From assembly GCA_905194315.1 (NCBI GenBank), contig CAJJRX010000024.1, positions 1-31,662 on the forward strand: 31,662 nucleotides of DNA. Direction: 5' to 3'. The notes under the pieces were generated by a model that was not told the origin of the DNA, searched no databases, and was given only the letters and a program-made list of their open reading frames with translations. The stretch is from an uncultured Sutterella sp. GTDB lineage: Bacteria > Pseudomonadota > Gammaproteobacteria > Burkholderiales > Burkholderiaceae_F. Positions 24,852 through 31,662 of the stretch are shown here, in pieces; position 1 is the first letter of the stretch; each line of letters begins with the position of its first letter. The position numbers were made by a program, and so were the translations under genes.

Positions 24852-25253
24852 CTAGTTTGTGAACACTCTCGAAAAGAGCGAATACCCGCTCCAGGTGGCA
24901 AAAATGGTGCCGCAGGTGTGAATGCCGATATGCTCGATCGCCTCGAGGAACTCACCGTGCATGAGGTAGTGGAGATTTTCAGCGGAGAAGGTCGAGAGCG
25001 TGCTCAGTCCGCCCAGAAAACCCGTGATCACAAAAAGACGGACCGCCGGGGCAATGTGCGGGTGAGAGGTGAACCACGCAAGCGCAATACCGATGAGCAG
25101 CCCTGCCACAAGGTTGGCTGTCAGGGTGCCTAATGGAATCCAGACCTCCTTGGCATTGAGCCAGTAGGAGAGTCCCCAGCGAATACAGGCGCCTATAGAG
25201 GCGCCTGCGCTAACGGCCAGAATAACCAGCCACAACGGACCGTCACGGGTCAT
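24852..25253 (-). CDS. crcB: Fluoride exporter CrcB/Fluc
   Basis: This small dual-topology membrane channel exports fluoride. The 133-residue product has four hydrophobic segments. Family marks are GASIGACIRW near the N-terminus, TLTANLVAG with the pore asparagine, and GFLGGLSTLSTFS, close to the canonical GxxGGxTTFSTF sodium/fluoride motif. It lies 52 bases after moaE, too little room for a fluoride riboswitch of its own, so it is probably co-transcribed with the molybdenum-cofactor genes. clpB downstream has a separate promoter. Confidence 0.92.
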   Translation of the reverse strand: MTRDGPLWLVILAVSAGASIGACIRWGLSYWLNAKEVWIPLGTLTANLVAGLLIGIALAWFTSHPHIAPAVRLFVITGFLGGLSTLSTFSAENLHYLMHGEFLEAIEHIGIHTCGTIFATWSGYSLFSRVFTN

Positions 25254-25305
25254 GGTGTAACACGTCTCCAGAGTAATGAGGTTTGTGACGGGTCACACCG
25301 GACTT

Positions 25306-25761
25306 TTACTGCCAGCGGCGTCGGGCCTCGTCATCGCTTTCGCGTGCATCAACCCAGCGCGGTCCCTCCGGCGTATGTTCTTTTTTCCAGAAGGGGGCCT
25401 CCGTCTTGAGCCAATCCATAATGAATTCGCACGCGGCAAACGCTTCCTGACGGTGAGCAGAGGCTACGAGCACCAGTACGATCTGGTCGCCCGGCATCAG
25501 ACGCCCCACCCGGTGGATGACGGTCACGTCACCCAGAGACCAGCGTGTTCGGGCCTTCTCTACAATGCCGGCGAGCGCTTTCTCTGTCATGGCAGGATAG
25601 TGTTCAAGCTCCATAGCATACACCGCTTCACCCTCGTTGGCATTACGGACAATGCCCAGAAATGAAGCCACCGCGCCGCAGGCATGATCTCGATTAAGTC
25701 TTTTGAGCTCTTCGGAGACGCAAAAGTCCTCTTCCCCCACACGAATGATCGTCTGAGCCAT
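25306..25761 (-). CDS. moaE: Molybdopterin synthase catalytic subunit MoaE
   Basis: MoaE binds cyclic pyranopterin and, with thiocarboxylated MoaD, makes the dithiolene of molybdopterin. The 151-residue product has GAVASFLGIVRN, LEHYPAMTEKAL, HRVGRLMPGDQIVLVLVAS and the active-site stretch KTEAPFWKKE with the catalytic lysines. It starts five bases after the moaD stop, so the two subunits are made together. Confidence 0.95.
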   Translation of the reverse strand: MAQTIIRVGEEDFCVSEELKRLNRDHACGAVASFLGIVRNANEGEAVYAMELEHYPAMTEKALAGIVEKARTRWSLGDVTVIHRVGRLMPGDQIVLVLVASAHRQEAFAACEFIMDWLKTEAPFWKKEHTPEGPRWVDARESDDEARRRWQ

Positions 25762-25766
25762 CTCTG

Positions 25767-26024
25767 TCAGCCTCCGGTCACCGGCGGGAAAAAGGCAACT
25801 TCGTCACCGGCTTCAATCGGGGCGGAACTCTCAACCATATCCTGATTGACAGCGGCACGCACGCGGCGGCTGTTTGCGAGCGCCGTCGAGGCGGGTTCGC
25901 CGCGGGCCATGAGCCAGTCGCGCAGCGCGCCGACGGTATTGACCCCGTCGGGCACATCCACACGTTCTTCGGCTATGCCCATTGCATCACGCAACAGCGC
26001 AAAGTAGAGAACTTTAACTTTCAT
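25767..26024 (-). CDS. moaD: Molybdopterin synthase sulfur carrier subunit MoaD
   Basis: This is a ubiquitin-like sulfur carrier of 85 residues. It ends in the required Gly-Gly (FFPPVTGG), which is adenylated and thiocarboxylated before handing sulfur to MoaE. VLYFALLRDAMG near the N-terminus and AAVNQD in the middle are typical. The ATG at 26024 has a strong GGGAGG site seven bases upstream. The 83-base gap after moeA contains a small hairpin (TGCCCG-GAAA-CGGGCA, 26039-26054). Confidence 0.93.
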   Translation of the reverse strand: MKVKVLYFALLRDAMGIAEERVDVPDGVNTVGALRDWLMARGEPASTALANSRRVRAAVNQDMVESSAPIEAGDEVAFFPPVTGG

Positions 26025-26107
26025 GATTTTTCCTCCCGGTGCCCGTTTCCGGGCATTGGTTAAACAACCTGCCGCCGGCAGCGGCAGCTCTCCCGAGTGC
26101 AGGGCAC

Positions 26108-27313
26108 TCAGGCGAAGAACTGGCAGAACGGGTAATAATCCACGGAGTCGCCCGAGCTGATCGTCGTGCCCTCGGGAATATCCACCAGGCCGTCAGCCCA
26201 TGCGCAGGACGAAAGCACCTGCGAATTCTGTGTCGGGTAGATGTCCACCCCGCCCTTCTTGTTACGGCGCACACGCACAAACTCCTGGCGGTCGCCGGGC
26301 TGGAGCCAGTCAAAGTCGGCACGCACCGAGAGCGGTTCGATATCGATGTCGGTGAGCCCCATACGGCGCAGCAGGAAAGGACGCGCCATCATCAGGAACA
26401 CCACAAAACCCGCCACCGGATTGCCCGGGCAGCCCACAAAGGGCACGCCTTTCACCTCACCGAACGCAAGCGGCTTGCCGGGTTTGAGTTTCACGCGCCA
26501 CAGCGCAATGGAGCCGAGCCGTTCGACCGCGTTCTTGACATGGTCCTCCTCGCCCACGGACATGCCGCCGGTGGTAAGGATCACGTCCGCACTTTCGGCC
26601 GCCTTCTCGAAGGCGCTCACTGTCGCCTCGAGTGTATCGGGCACGTTACCGAGGTCAATCGCCTCGCAGCCGAGCGTCTGCAGAAGGCTGCGGATCATAA
26701 AGCGGTTGGAGTTGTAGATTCCCCCGGGCGGCAGCGGTTCACCGGGCTGCACGAGTTCGTTGCCCGAGAAGAAAATCCCGACGCGCACACGACGGTAAAC
26801 AGTCACATAGGCACGGCCGATCGAGGCAATCATCCCGATACCGGCCGGCGTCAGACGGGCCCCGCGGCTCATCACAACCGAGCCCTGCGCGACGTCAGAG
26901 CCCTGACGGCGGACCCAGGCGCCCTTTTTAAGCGGCTGTCTGAAAACGGCGTAGTCCCCGTCGCGCTCGACGAGCTCCTGCGGCACCACAGTGTCGGCTC
27001 CCGCGGGAATCGGTGCACCGGTAAAGATCCGGGCCACCCCTCCACGCGTCAGGGTTTTGCCCACATCCCCGGCAGGGATGCGGTCAACGACCGGCAGACG
27101 CACAGGGTTGTCCTGAGAGGCGGAAGCGATATCCTCCGCACAGAGCGCATAACCGTCCATCTGGGAATTGTCCCAGCTCGGCACGGCGATCGGGCTGACG
27201 ATATCCTCGGCAAGCACGCGGTGCGAGGAGTAAAGAAGAGGAATTGTTTCGGTATCCGCAATCGGCTCCGCTTTTTCAAGCAGTCGCTGGAGCGCTTCGG
27301 TATAGGTAATCAT
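26108..27313 (-). CDS. moeA: Molybdopterin molybdenumtransferase MoeA
   Basis: MoeA inserts molybdate into adenylylated molybdopterin to give active cofactor. The 401-residue product shows the family order: AVPSWDNSQMDGYAL (about residues 43-57), FTGAPIPAGADTVVPQE, GIFFSGNELVQPGEPL, the MPT-binding-like TTGGMSVGEEDHVK (about 244-257) with its conserved acidic residue, and FVGCPGNPVAGFV. The ATG at 27313 follows the mobB stop with no gap. Confidence 0.95.
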   Translation of the reverse strand: MITYTEALQRLLEKAEPIADTETIPLLYSSHRVLAEDIVSPIAVPSWDNSQMDGYALCAEDIASASQDNPVRLPVVDRIPAGDVGKTLTRGGVARIFTGAPIPAGADTVVPQELVERDGDYAVFRQPLKKGAWVRRQGSDVAQGSVVMSRGARLTPAGIGMIASIGRAYVTVYRRVRVGIFFSGNELVQPGEPLPPGGIYNSNRFMIRSLLQTLGCEAIDLGNVPDTLEATVSAFEKAAESADVILTTGGMSVGEEDHVKNAVERLGSIALWRVKLKPGKPLAFGEVKGVPFVGCPGNPVAGFVVFLMMARPFLLRRMGLTDIDIEPLSVRADFDWLQPGDRQEFVRVRRNKKGGVDIYPTQNSQVLSSCAWADGLVDIPEGTTISSGDSVDYYPFCQFFA

Positions 27314-27814
27314 TTAACTGTACGCCACAATAAAATCAGCCACCCCTTCGGGATCATTCACATCGAGGCGGGGCAGCGCACAGTCAATATCTGTACGGTC
27401 CGTTGCGATCGCCACAATCGTGTCTGCACCGGGATAAAGCGGGGCGGCCTTTCTGGGTTGATCTTGTCGAATCACTTCAATTTTAGGGAAATTCCCTTCG
27501 TTTTTAAACCCCTCTATCAGGATGATATCGGGGTTATCAAAGTGACTAATCAGCTCGTCAATATTAGCGCTTTCCGGCGTCTGCGTCTGCAGCACCCAGC
27601 GCTCGGGCGTACGGAGCATCACCTGCACCGCCCCGCTCTCGCGGTAGCGCCAGGTGTCCTTGCCGGGGGTATCCATATCGACTCTGTGATGTGCGTCCTT
27701 GAGCACAGCCACCTTAAAACCGCGCCGTGACAGAATCTCCGTCACGGCGCCGGCCAGAGTGGTTTTTCCAGAGCCCGAATAACCGACAAAACCGAAAATT
27801 TTTGTCTGATGCAT
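27314..27814 (-). CDS. mobB: Molybdopterin-guanine dinucleotide biosynthesis protein MobB
   Basis: MobB is a GTP-binding accessory protein that helps MobA attach GMP to molybdopterin. The 166-residue product has a P-loop GYSGSGKTT near residue 10, KDAHHRVDMDTPGKDTWR, and DIILIEGFKNE. The ATG at 27814 follows AGGA and matches family length; upstream in-frame codons overlap the preceding gene and are unlikely to be used. It starts 16 bases after the ThrC-like gene and abuts moeA, so all are one transcription unit. Its presence implies that bis-MGD enzymes (DMSO-reductase family) are made. Confidence 0.93.
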   Translation of the reverse strand: MHQTKIFGFVGYSGSGKTTLAGAVTEILSRRGFKVAVLKDAHHRVDMDTPGKDTWRYRESGAVQVMLRTPERWVLQTQTPESANIDELISHFDNPDIILIEGFKNEGNFPKIEVIRQDQPRKAAPLYPGADTIVAIATDRTDIDCALPRLDVNDPEGVADFIVAYS

Positions 27815-27830
27815 CGGGTGGGTTTCCTTT

Positions 27831-29267
27831 TTACTGCGCGGTAATCCTGTCGATTTCCGCACGGATGACATCGAGCTGATCGGGCAGCGTCACCTTGCGG
27901 AGCGGACGCTGGTAGATATCAGCAAAGTTCTCGAGCAGCTCGACAGTGGCACCGGTGGCCATCTTCACCATGGGGGCAAACTTCACCGGGCTGACGGTTT
28001 CCACACAGATGGTCTTCACGCCCACCGGGTGCATGTAGACCCCGCAAAAGAGCGTATCAGCCGTATGCGGATCCACGAACATGTCGTACTCGAGATGCAT
28101 CCATTCGATCATTTCCAGACGGTTGCTGTGGTTGGACGTGCCGGAGGTGGCACCGCACAGACGCAGTTTCTGGAACTCTTCCTTCGTGAGCTCGAATTCG
28201 CCCTTCTCCTCAAGGTCATGCATGAGTTCACGCACGCGGGTAGCATCACGTCCGAGCACCTCAAAGAGGAAACGCTCGAAGTTGGCCGCACGCGAAATGT
28301 CTGCCGAGGGCGAAGAGGTGGCAATCGTCTCGTTGCTCGGTTTGGGGTGGTAGCGCCCGGTGCGGAAGAACGCATCCATGGCATCGTTTTCGTTGGTGCT
28401 GATGATGAGTTTCATCACCGGCAGCCCCATCATTTTCGCCACCCAGGCGGCAAAGGCATTGCCGAAGTTGCCTGCCGGAACCACAAAGACGATTTCCTCG
28501 CCGCAGCCGTTAACCGCTTCGAGATAGGCGTGGAAGTAGTACACGACCTGCATCAGGATACGTGCCCAGAGCACGGAATTGATGCTCTTGAGATGGTGCC
28601 GTGCGGCGTATTCACGATCTTTAAGGAGCGTGTTGACGATGTCCTGACAGTTGTCAAACGTGCCGTCGACTTCGATGTTGTAGACGTTTTTCGCCTGGCA
28701 GGAATAAAGCTGGGCGGCCTGGAAATCACTCATGCGGCCCTTGGGCGAGAGCAGAATCAGCTTCACCCCTTCACGGTCGGCAAAAGCGGCCTGAGCGGCA
28801 GCCCCCATATCTCCCGTACTGGCCCCGATCAGATTAAGCGGCACGCTCGCTTTGGTGTCACGCTCATCAAACAGCCGCGCAAGAAACTGCATCGCCACGT
28901 CGTCAAAGGCAAGCGAAGGACCGTTGGAGAGTTCAAGCAGGCCGATACCGTCATCGCCGCGCAGCCAGGTCACCGGCGTGACCGCATCAGAGCGGAACCA
29001 GTCACGACGGTTGGGGAAGTTGTCCCCCTGATAGGTGTCGTTAACCAGACGCCAGACAAGCTCGCGGGGCACCTCGGGCGCAAAGAGACGGAAAATTTCA
29101 TAGGCAAGCGACGGATAACTCAGTCCCTTCCACAGGCAGAGCTGTTCCCTGGAAATGTGGGGATAACTCTGGGGAAGGTAGAGGCCATCATCAGGGGCAA
29201 AACCCTCGTAGAGAATATCGGAGAACGTACGCGGAGTGCTGTCTCCACGGGTGGATACGTATTGCAT
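27831..29267 (-). CDS. Threonine synthase-like protein lacking the PLP lysine
   Basis: The 478-residue product follows the long (about 480-residue) betaproteobacterial threonine synthase from end to end: YVSTRG at the N-terminus, LLELSNGPSLAF, NSVLWARI, PAGNFGNAF (phosphate loop, about 264-272) and SSPSADISRAANFERFLFE. Two active-site elements are changed. The PLP-binding lysine of the family motif LAFKD is Asp122 (LAFDD; GAC codon at 28904-28902). The substrate-carboxylate loop TSGDTG reads STGDMG (about 150-155). Without the lysine, normal PLP catalysis is not expected. The frame is uninterrupted, which argues against recent decay. It stands where thrC stands in related genomes, before moeA, but no hom gene accompanies it. 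The start ATG at 29267 has GGGAG six bases upstream. It may be a repurposed pseudoenzyme. Confidence 0.85.
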   Translation of the reverse strand: MQYVSTRGDSTPRTFSDILYEGFAPDDGLYLPQSYPHISREQLCLWKGLSYPSLAYEIFRLFAPEVPRELVWRLVNDTYQGDNFPNRRDWFRSDAVTPVTWLRGDDGIGLLELSNGPSLAFDDVAMQFLARLFDERDTKASVPLNLIGASTGDMGAAAQAAFADREGVKLILLSPKGRMSDFQAAQLYSCQAKNVYNIEVDGTFDNCQDIVNTLLKDREYAARHHLKSINSVLWARILMQVVYYFHAYLEAVNGCGEEIVFVVPAGNFGNAFAAWVAKMMGLPVMKLIISTNENDAMDAFFRTGRYHPKPSNETIATSSPSADISRAANFERFLFEVLGRDATRVRELMHDLEEKGEFELTKEEFQKLRLCGATSGTSNHSNRLEMIEWMHLEYDMFVDPHTADTLFCGVYMHPVGVKTICVETVSPVKFAPMVKMATGATVELLENFADIYQRPLRKVTLPDQLDVIRAEIDRITAQ

Positions 29268-29273
29268 GCGCAA

Positions 29274-29620
29274 CTCCCTGGTGAATCTTTGAAACGGTGC
29301 GGAGCACAGACTCTCCGCAGTATAGGTCTAGTCTGATAGTACCCTATTTCGCTGACAGCGCGTCCCGTAAGGTGGTTAAAACAAACCCTATCATCCGATG
29401 GAAGGAAGCAAAATTTACCGCAATAAGCCAAAAGGAGTATCTTTAGCGGCCGGCAAAAACAGATCCTGCCGGCGTCATGCGTTTTTTTGTACCTCTCAGG
29501 CAGCCCGTGCTGTCCTCTGCGGCAGGCTGGAGTATTATTGAAGTAAGCGGTGTGCTGACGGGTCCGGTTTAACCGCCCGCACAGCGCCCTGCGCCACTGT
29601 TGAAAAACGGAGCCCACTTT
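29274..29620. other. Divergent intergenic region between the ThrC-like gene and phoH2
   Basis: I see no gene here. On the plus strand GCCGGCA (29449-29455) pairs with TGCCGGC (29467-29473), and eight bases later a run of seven Ts follows (29482-29488). This could be a weak terminator of a short plus-strand transcript or an attenuator before phoH2. A possible -10 box TATACT for the ThrC-like gene lies on the minus strand near 29325-29320. Confidence 0.3.
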
Positions 29621-31447
29621 ATGCCCCTGCCAAAAGCCCCCGGCGTGCCGGGTGATATCTTAGAGGACTACGGTCCGGCTGCTGCCGTCCGTAAAACCCG
29701 CAAGAAAAAATCCTCCACCGAACCGGTCTCAGAAGCCAAACCCGTTGAGCCGGCCGCTGCCGAAATGACCCCGGCAGTCAAACCCGCCGGCAGGAAAACC
29801 TCCCACTCAAAAACCGCCAGAACAGCTCAGCGCGCCTCAGGCACTCAGAAAGCTGACGCACCGCAAAAATCCGCCCGCCCTGCAAAACGTGCAAAACCTG
29901 CGAAGGCCGCACCGGCGCTCAGTACTGCGGCGCCTGCATCTGCCGCCCCTGCCGCAGGGAAGGAAAAAATGGCCGATGGCTCCGCTGTGCATACGGGTAG
30001 CGTCGACGATATGCTTCTCCCGATTCGCGGCGCCAGCTCACGTCTGTCGCGTCGCGCGCCGCTCAAAGAGGGACCTAAACTCTTCGTGCTTGACACCAAC
30101 GTGCTCATGCACGACCCGCTCTGTCTGTTCCGCTTCGAGGAGCATGACGTGTTTATCCCGATGATTGTGCTCGAGGAGCTCGATAATCATAAAACCGGGA
30201 CCACGGACGTTTCGCGTAACGCGCGAAGCGTGAGCCGTTCACTCGATCAGCTCACGGAGCTGCATCATGCGGGGCTCGATGAGGGTATTCCGCTCTCGCT
30301 GCTCGGCAACAGCGAAGCCACCGGCCGGCTCTTCATTGAAACGCATCCGATTTTCGCCGAACTCCCCTCGGAGCTGCCGCTCAGCAAAGCCGACAACCTG
30401 ATTCTGGCTACAGCCAAAGGCGCTGAAAAGGTCTACCCCAACCGCACCATTGTGCTGGTGAGTAAAGACATCAACATGCGAATCAAGGCTGCCGTGCTCG
30501 GCATCGCCACAGAAGACTATCTCTCGGACAAGGTCATTGACGATACAGAGATGATTTATGCCGGGCGCACGGTGCTGCCGGTTGACTTCTGGATGCAGGT
30601 GGAAGATTCGCTCAAAGTCACACAGAGCGCTGACGGAACGGTCTACTCCTTTGAATGGCCTGATGCGCAGAGTCTGGTGATCAACGAGTGCCTTACGGTC
30701 GAAGGTGATGCCGGCTTTATGGCAGCGGTCACCCGTGTGGACGGGCTTCGTGTTGAGGCCCGCGTGCTGAAGGACTATGAAAAACGGCTCAAGGTCTGGG
30801 GGATTCACGCGCGAAATGCCGAACAGAACATGGCGCTCAACCTCCTGATGGATCCCAATATCGACTTCGTGAGCATTCTCGGTCAGGCCGGCACAGGCAA
30901 AACGCTGCTCACGCTCGCCGCTGCACTTACCCAGACACTCGATCAGAACCGCTTCAGTGAAATTATCATTACCCGCGCCACTGTGAGTGTGGGCGACGAT
31001 ATCGGCTATCTGCCCGGCACTGAAGAGGAGAAGATGGCACCGTGGATGGGCGCGCTCGAAGACAACCTGGAAGTGCTTCAGAGTTTCGACACCACCTCAG
31101 GCGACTGGGCGAAGAAGGCCGGCATGGATCTGCTGAAAAACCGCATCCGCATCAAATCCATGAGCTTCATGCGCGGACGCACTTTCCTGAAGAAGTTTGT
31201 CATTATTGACGAGGCGCAGAACCTCAGCCCGAAACAGATGAAGACGCTCATCACCCGTGCAGGTCCGGGGACAAAAATCGTCTGTCTGGGCAATCTCGCC
31301 CAGATTGACACCCCCTACCTCACAGAGGGCTCTTCGGGGCTCACCTATGTGGTGGACCGTTTCAAGAACTGGTCGCATGCTGCAACACTTACCCTCACAC
31401 GGGGTGAACGCTCACGACTTGCCGACTACGCCGTCGACGTTCTGTAA
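29621..31447 (+). CDS. PhoH2-type protein: PIN ribonuclease domain fused to PhoH ATPase
   Basis: The 608-residue product has three parts. Residues about 1-135 form a low-complexity, lysine/alanine/proline-rich region. A PIN domain follows, beginning LFVLDTNVLMHDP (catalytic-type Asp158) with further acidic residues in LEELDNHK and KADNLILATA. The C-terminal PhoH ATPase has Walker A GQAGTGKT near residue 421 and Walker B FVIIDEAQN near 530. PhoH2 proteins are known as RNA helicase/ribonucleases. The ATG at 29621 has GGAG nine bases upstream; a TTG at 29600 is less likely. The long basic N-terminal tail is not part of the usual family core and may bind RNA. Confidence 0.9.
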   Translation: MPLPKAPGVPGDILEDYGPAAAVRKTRKKKSSTEPVSEAKPVEPAAAEMTPAVKPAGRKTSHSKTARTAQRASGTQKADAPQKSARPAKRAKPAKAAPALSTAAPASAAPAAGKEKMADGSAVHTGSVDDMLLPIRGASSRLSRRAPLKEGPKLFVLDTNVLMHDPLCLFRFEEHDVFIPMIVLEELDNHKTGTTDVSRNARSVSRSLDQLTELHHAGLDEGIPLSLLGNSEATGRLFIETHPIFAELPSELPLSKADNLILATAKGAEKVYPNRTIVLVSKDINMRIKAAVLGIATEDYLSDKVIDDTEMIYAGRTVLPVDFWMQVEDSLKVTQSADGTVYSFEWPDAQSLVINECLTVEGDAGFMAAVTRVDGLRVEARVLKDYEKRLKVWGIHARNAEQNMALNLLMDPNIDFVSILGQAGTGKTLLTLAAALTQTLDQNRFSEIIITRATVSVGDDIGYLPGTEEEKMAPWMGALEDNLEVLQSFDTTSGDWAKKAGMDLLKNRIRIKSMSFMRGRTFLKKFVIIDEAQNLSPKQMKTLITRAGPGTKIVCLGNLAQIDTPYLTEGSSGLTYVVDRFKNWSHAATLTLTRGERSRLADYAVDVL

Positions 31448-31470
31448 CATTCCCCGGAGCGGTTTTTTTC

Positions 31471-31659
31471 TCAGCGCTGCAGACTCTGCAGCGCTTTTTT
31501 TGCGCCATAACAAAGGAGCACCAGTCCGGCCAGTGCGTTGAGCATTGCAATAGCAGCCGGTGAGAGCAGCCCGGCAAAGTACCGGGCAAAAGCGTCGTTG
31601 GGCGCGCCCAGGCCAAACACGTTCTGTTCCTCAAATGCAGCCTTGTCCATGATCTTCAT
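31471..31659 (-). pseudogene. Short chimeric frame: cupin-like start, LysE-like end
   Basis: The 62-residue frame opens with MKIMDKAAFEEQNVFGLGAPNDAFARYF, which resembles the first 28 residues of small cupin-domain proteins. It then changes abruptly to one hydrophobic helix and a basic tail (MLNALAGLVLLCYGAKKALQSLQR), resembling the C-terminus of LysE/RhtB exporters. Neither family is complete, so it may be the scar of a deletion that joined two genes. The frame lies at the window edge, and its upstream control and possible extension are not visible. Both likenesses are from memory. Confidence 0.35.
31473..31501 (+). terminator. Rho-independent terminator after phoH2
   Basis: AGCGCTGCAG pairs with CTGCAGCGCT (31473-31482 with 31486-31495, loop ACT), followed by six Ts. 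The left part of this stem also encodes the end of the minus-strand frame described next. Confidence 0.9.
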
Positions 31660-31662
31660 GCA

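Noticed and set aside
1..31662. CRISPR array, prophage, toxin-antitoxin or restriction system
   Set aside because: No regularly spaced repeats, integrase, phage structural genes or paired small toxin/antitoxin frames were found. Apart from the IS21 remnant, the window looks like stable core chromosome.

Overview
This window looks like chromosomal DNA from an anaerobic or microaerophilic betaproteobacterium. The best guess is the Burkholderiales family Sutterellaceae (Sutterella or Parasutterella type). That placement is an inference from three things. First, the gene orders recG-oxyR, orn/rsgA and thrC-moeA-moaD-moaE-clpB match what I recall of Burkholderiales. Second, the metabolism is C4-dicarboxylate and amino-acid based: aspartase, DcuA, a second Dcu-type carrier, a Wolinella-type fumarate reductase and proline uptake. 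Third, no sugar-catabolic gene is present. No gene name was checked against a database.

Layout. Positions 1-1000 hold the end of a tRNA-Gly, a terminator, a tRNA-Leu and a truncated IS21-type transposase gene. Positions 1050-7030, all on the minus strand, form a fumarate-respiration block. In transcription order it contains a 44-codon open frame overlapping frdA, then frdA and frdB, then aspA and dcuA. An AT-rich, apparently non-coding stretch of about 860 bp with several palindromic sites separates it from the divergent plus-strand run ridA, recG, oxyR and a YdiK-type transporter (7.9-12.6 kb). A DcuC-type transporter follows (12.9-14.1 kb) behind a clear operator-like palindrome. Then come orn (minus), rsgA and moaA (plus), yjiH-yjiG, putP and an unrecognised protein gene (to 22.0 kb). 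From 29.3 down to 22.1 kb the minus strand carries a ThrC-like gene, mobB, moeA, moaD, moaE, crcB and clpB; clpB has its own recognisable heat-shock promoter. The right end has phoH2 (plus) and a short chimeric-looking frame running to the window edge.

How the genes fit together. Aspartate would enter through DcuA in exchange for succinate. AspA would deaminate it to fumarate, and FrdAB would reduce that to succinate as the terminal step of anaerobic respiration. The DcuC-type carrier may add dicarboxylate exchange or efflux. The molybdenum-cofactor genes (moaA, moaD, moaE, moeA, mobB) would support other anaerobic oxidoreductases encoded elsewhere.

Most notable points: (1) the gene in the thrC position is an intact frame but lacks the PLP-binding lysine (Asp instead) and has an altered substrate-carboxylate loop, so it is probably not a working threonine synthase; (2) a 44-codon small frame is coupled by ATGA overlap to frdA, and no frdC is adjacent; (3) near-identical 16-bp TACGTA-N4-TACGTA elements lie in the frdA/ridA intergenic region; (4) several hairpins, operators and short upstream frames lie next to transporter genes.
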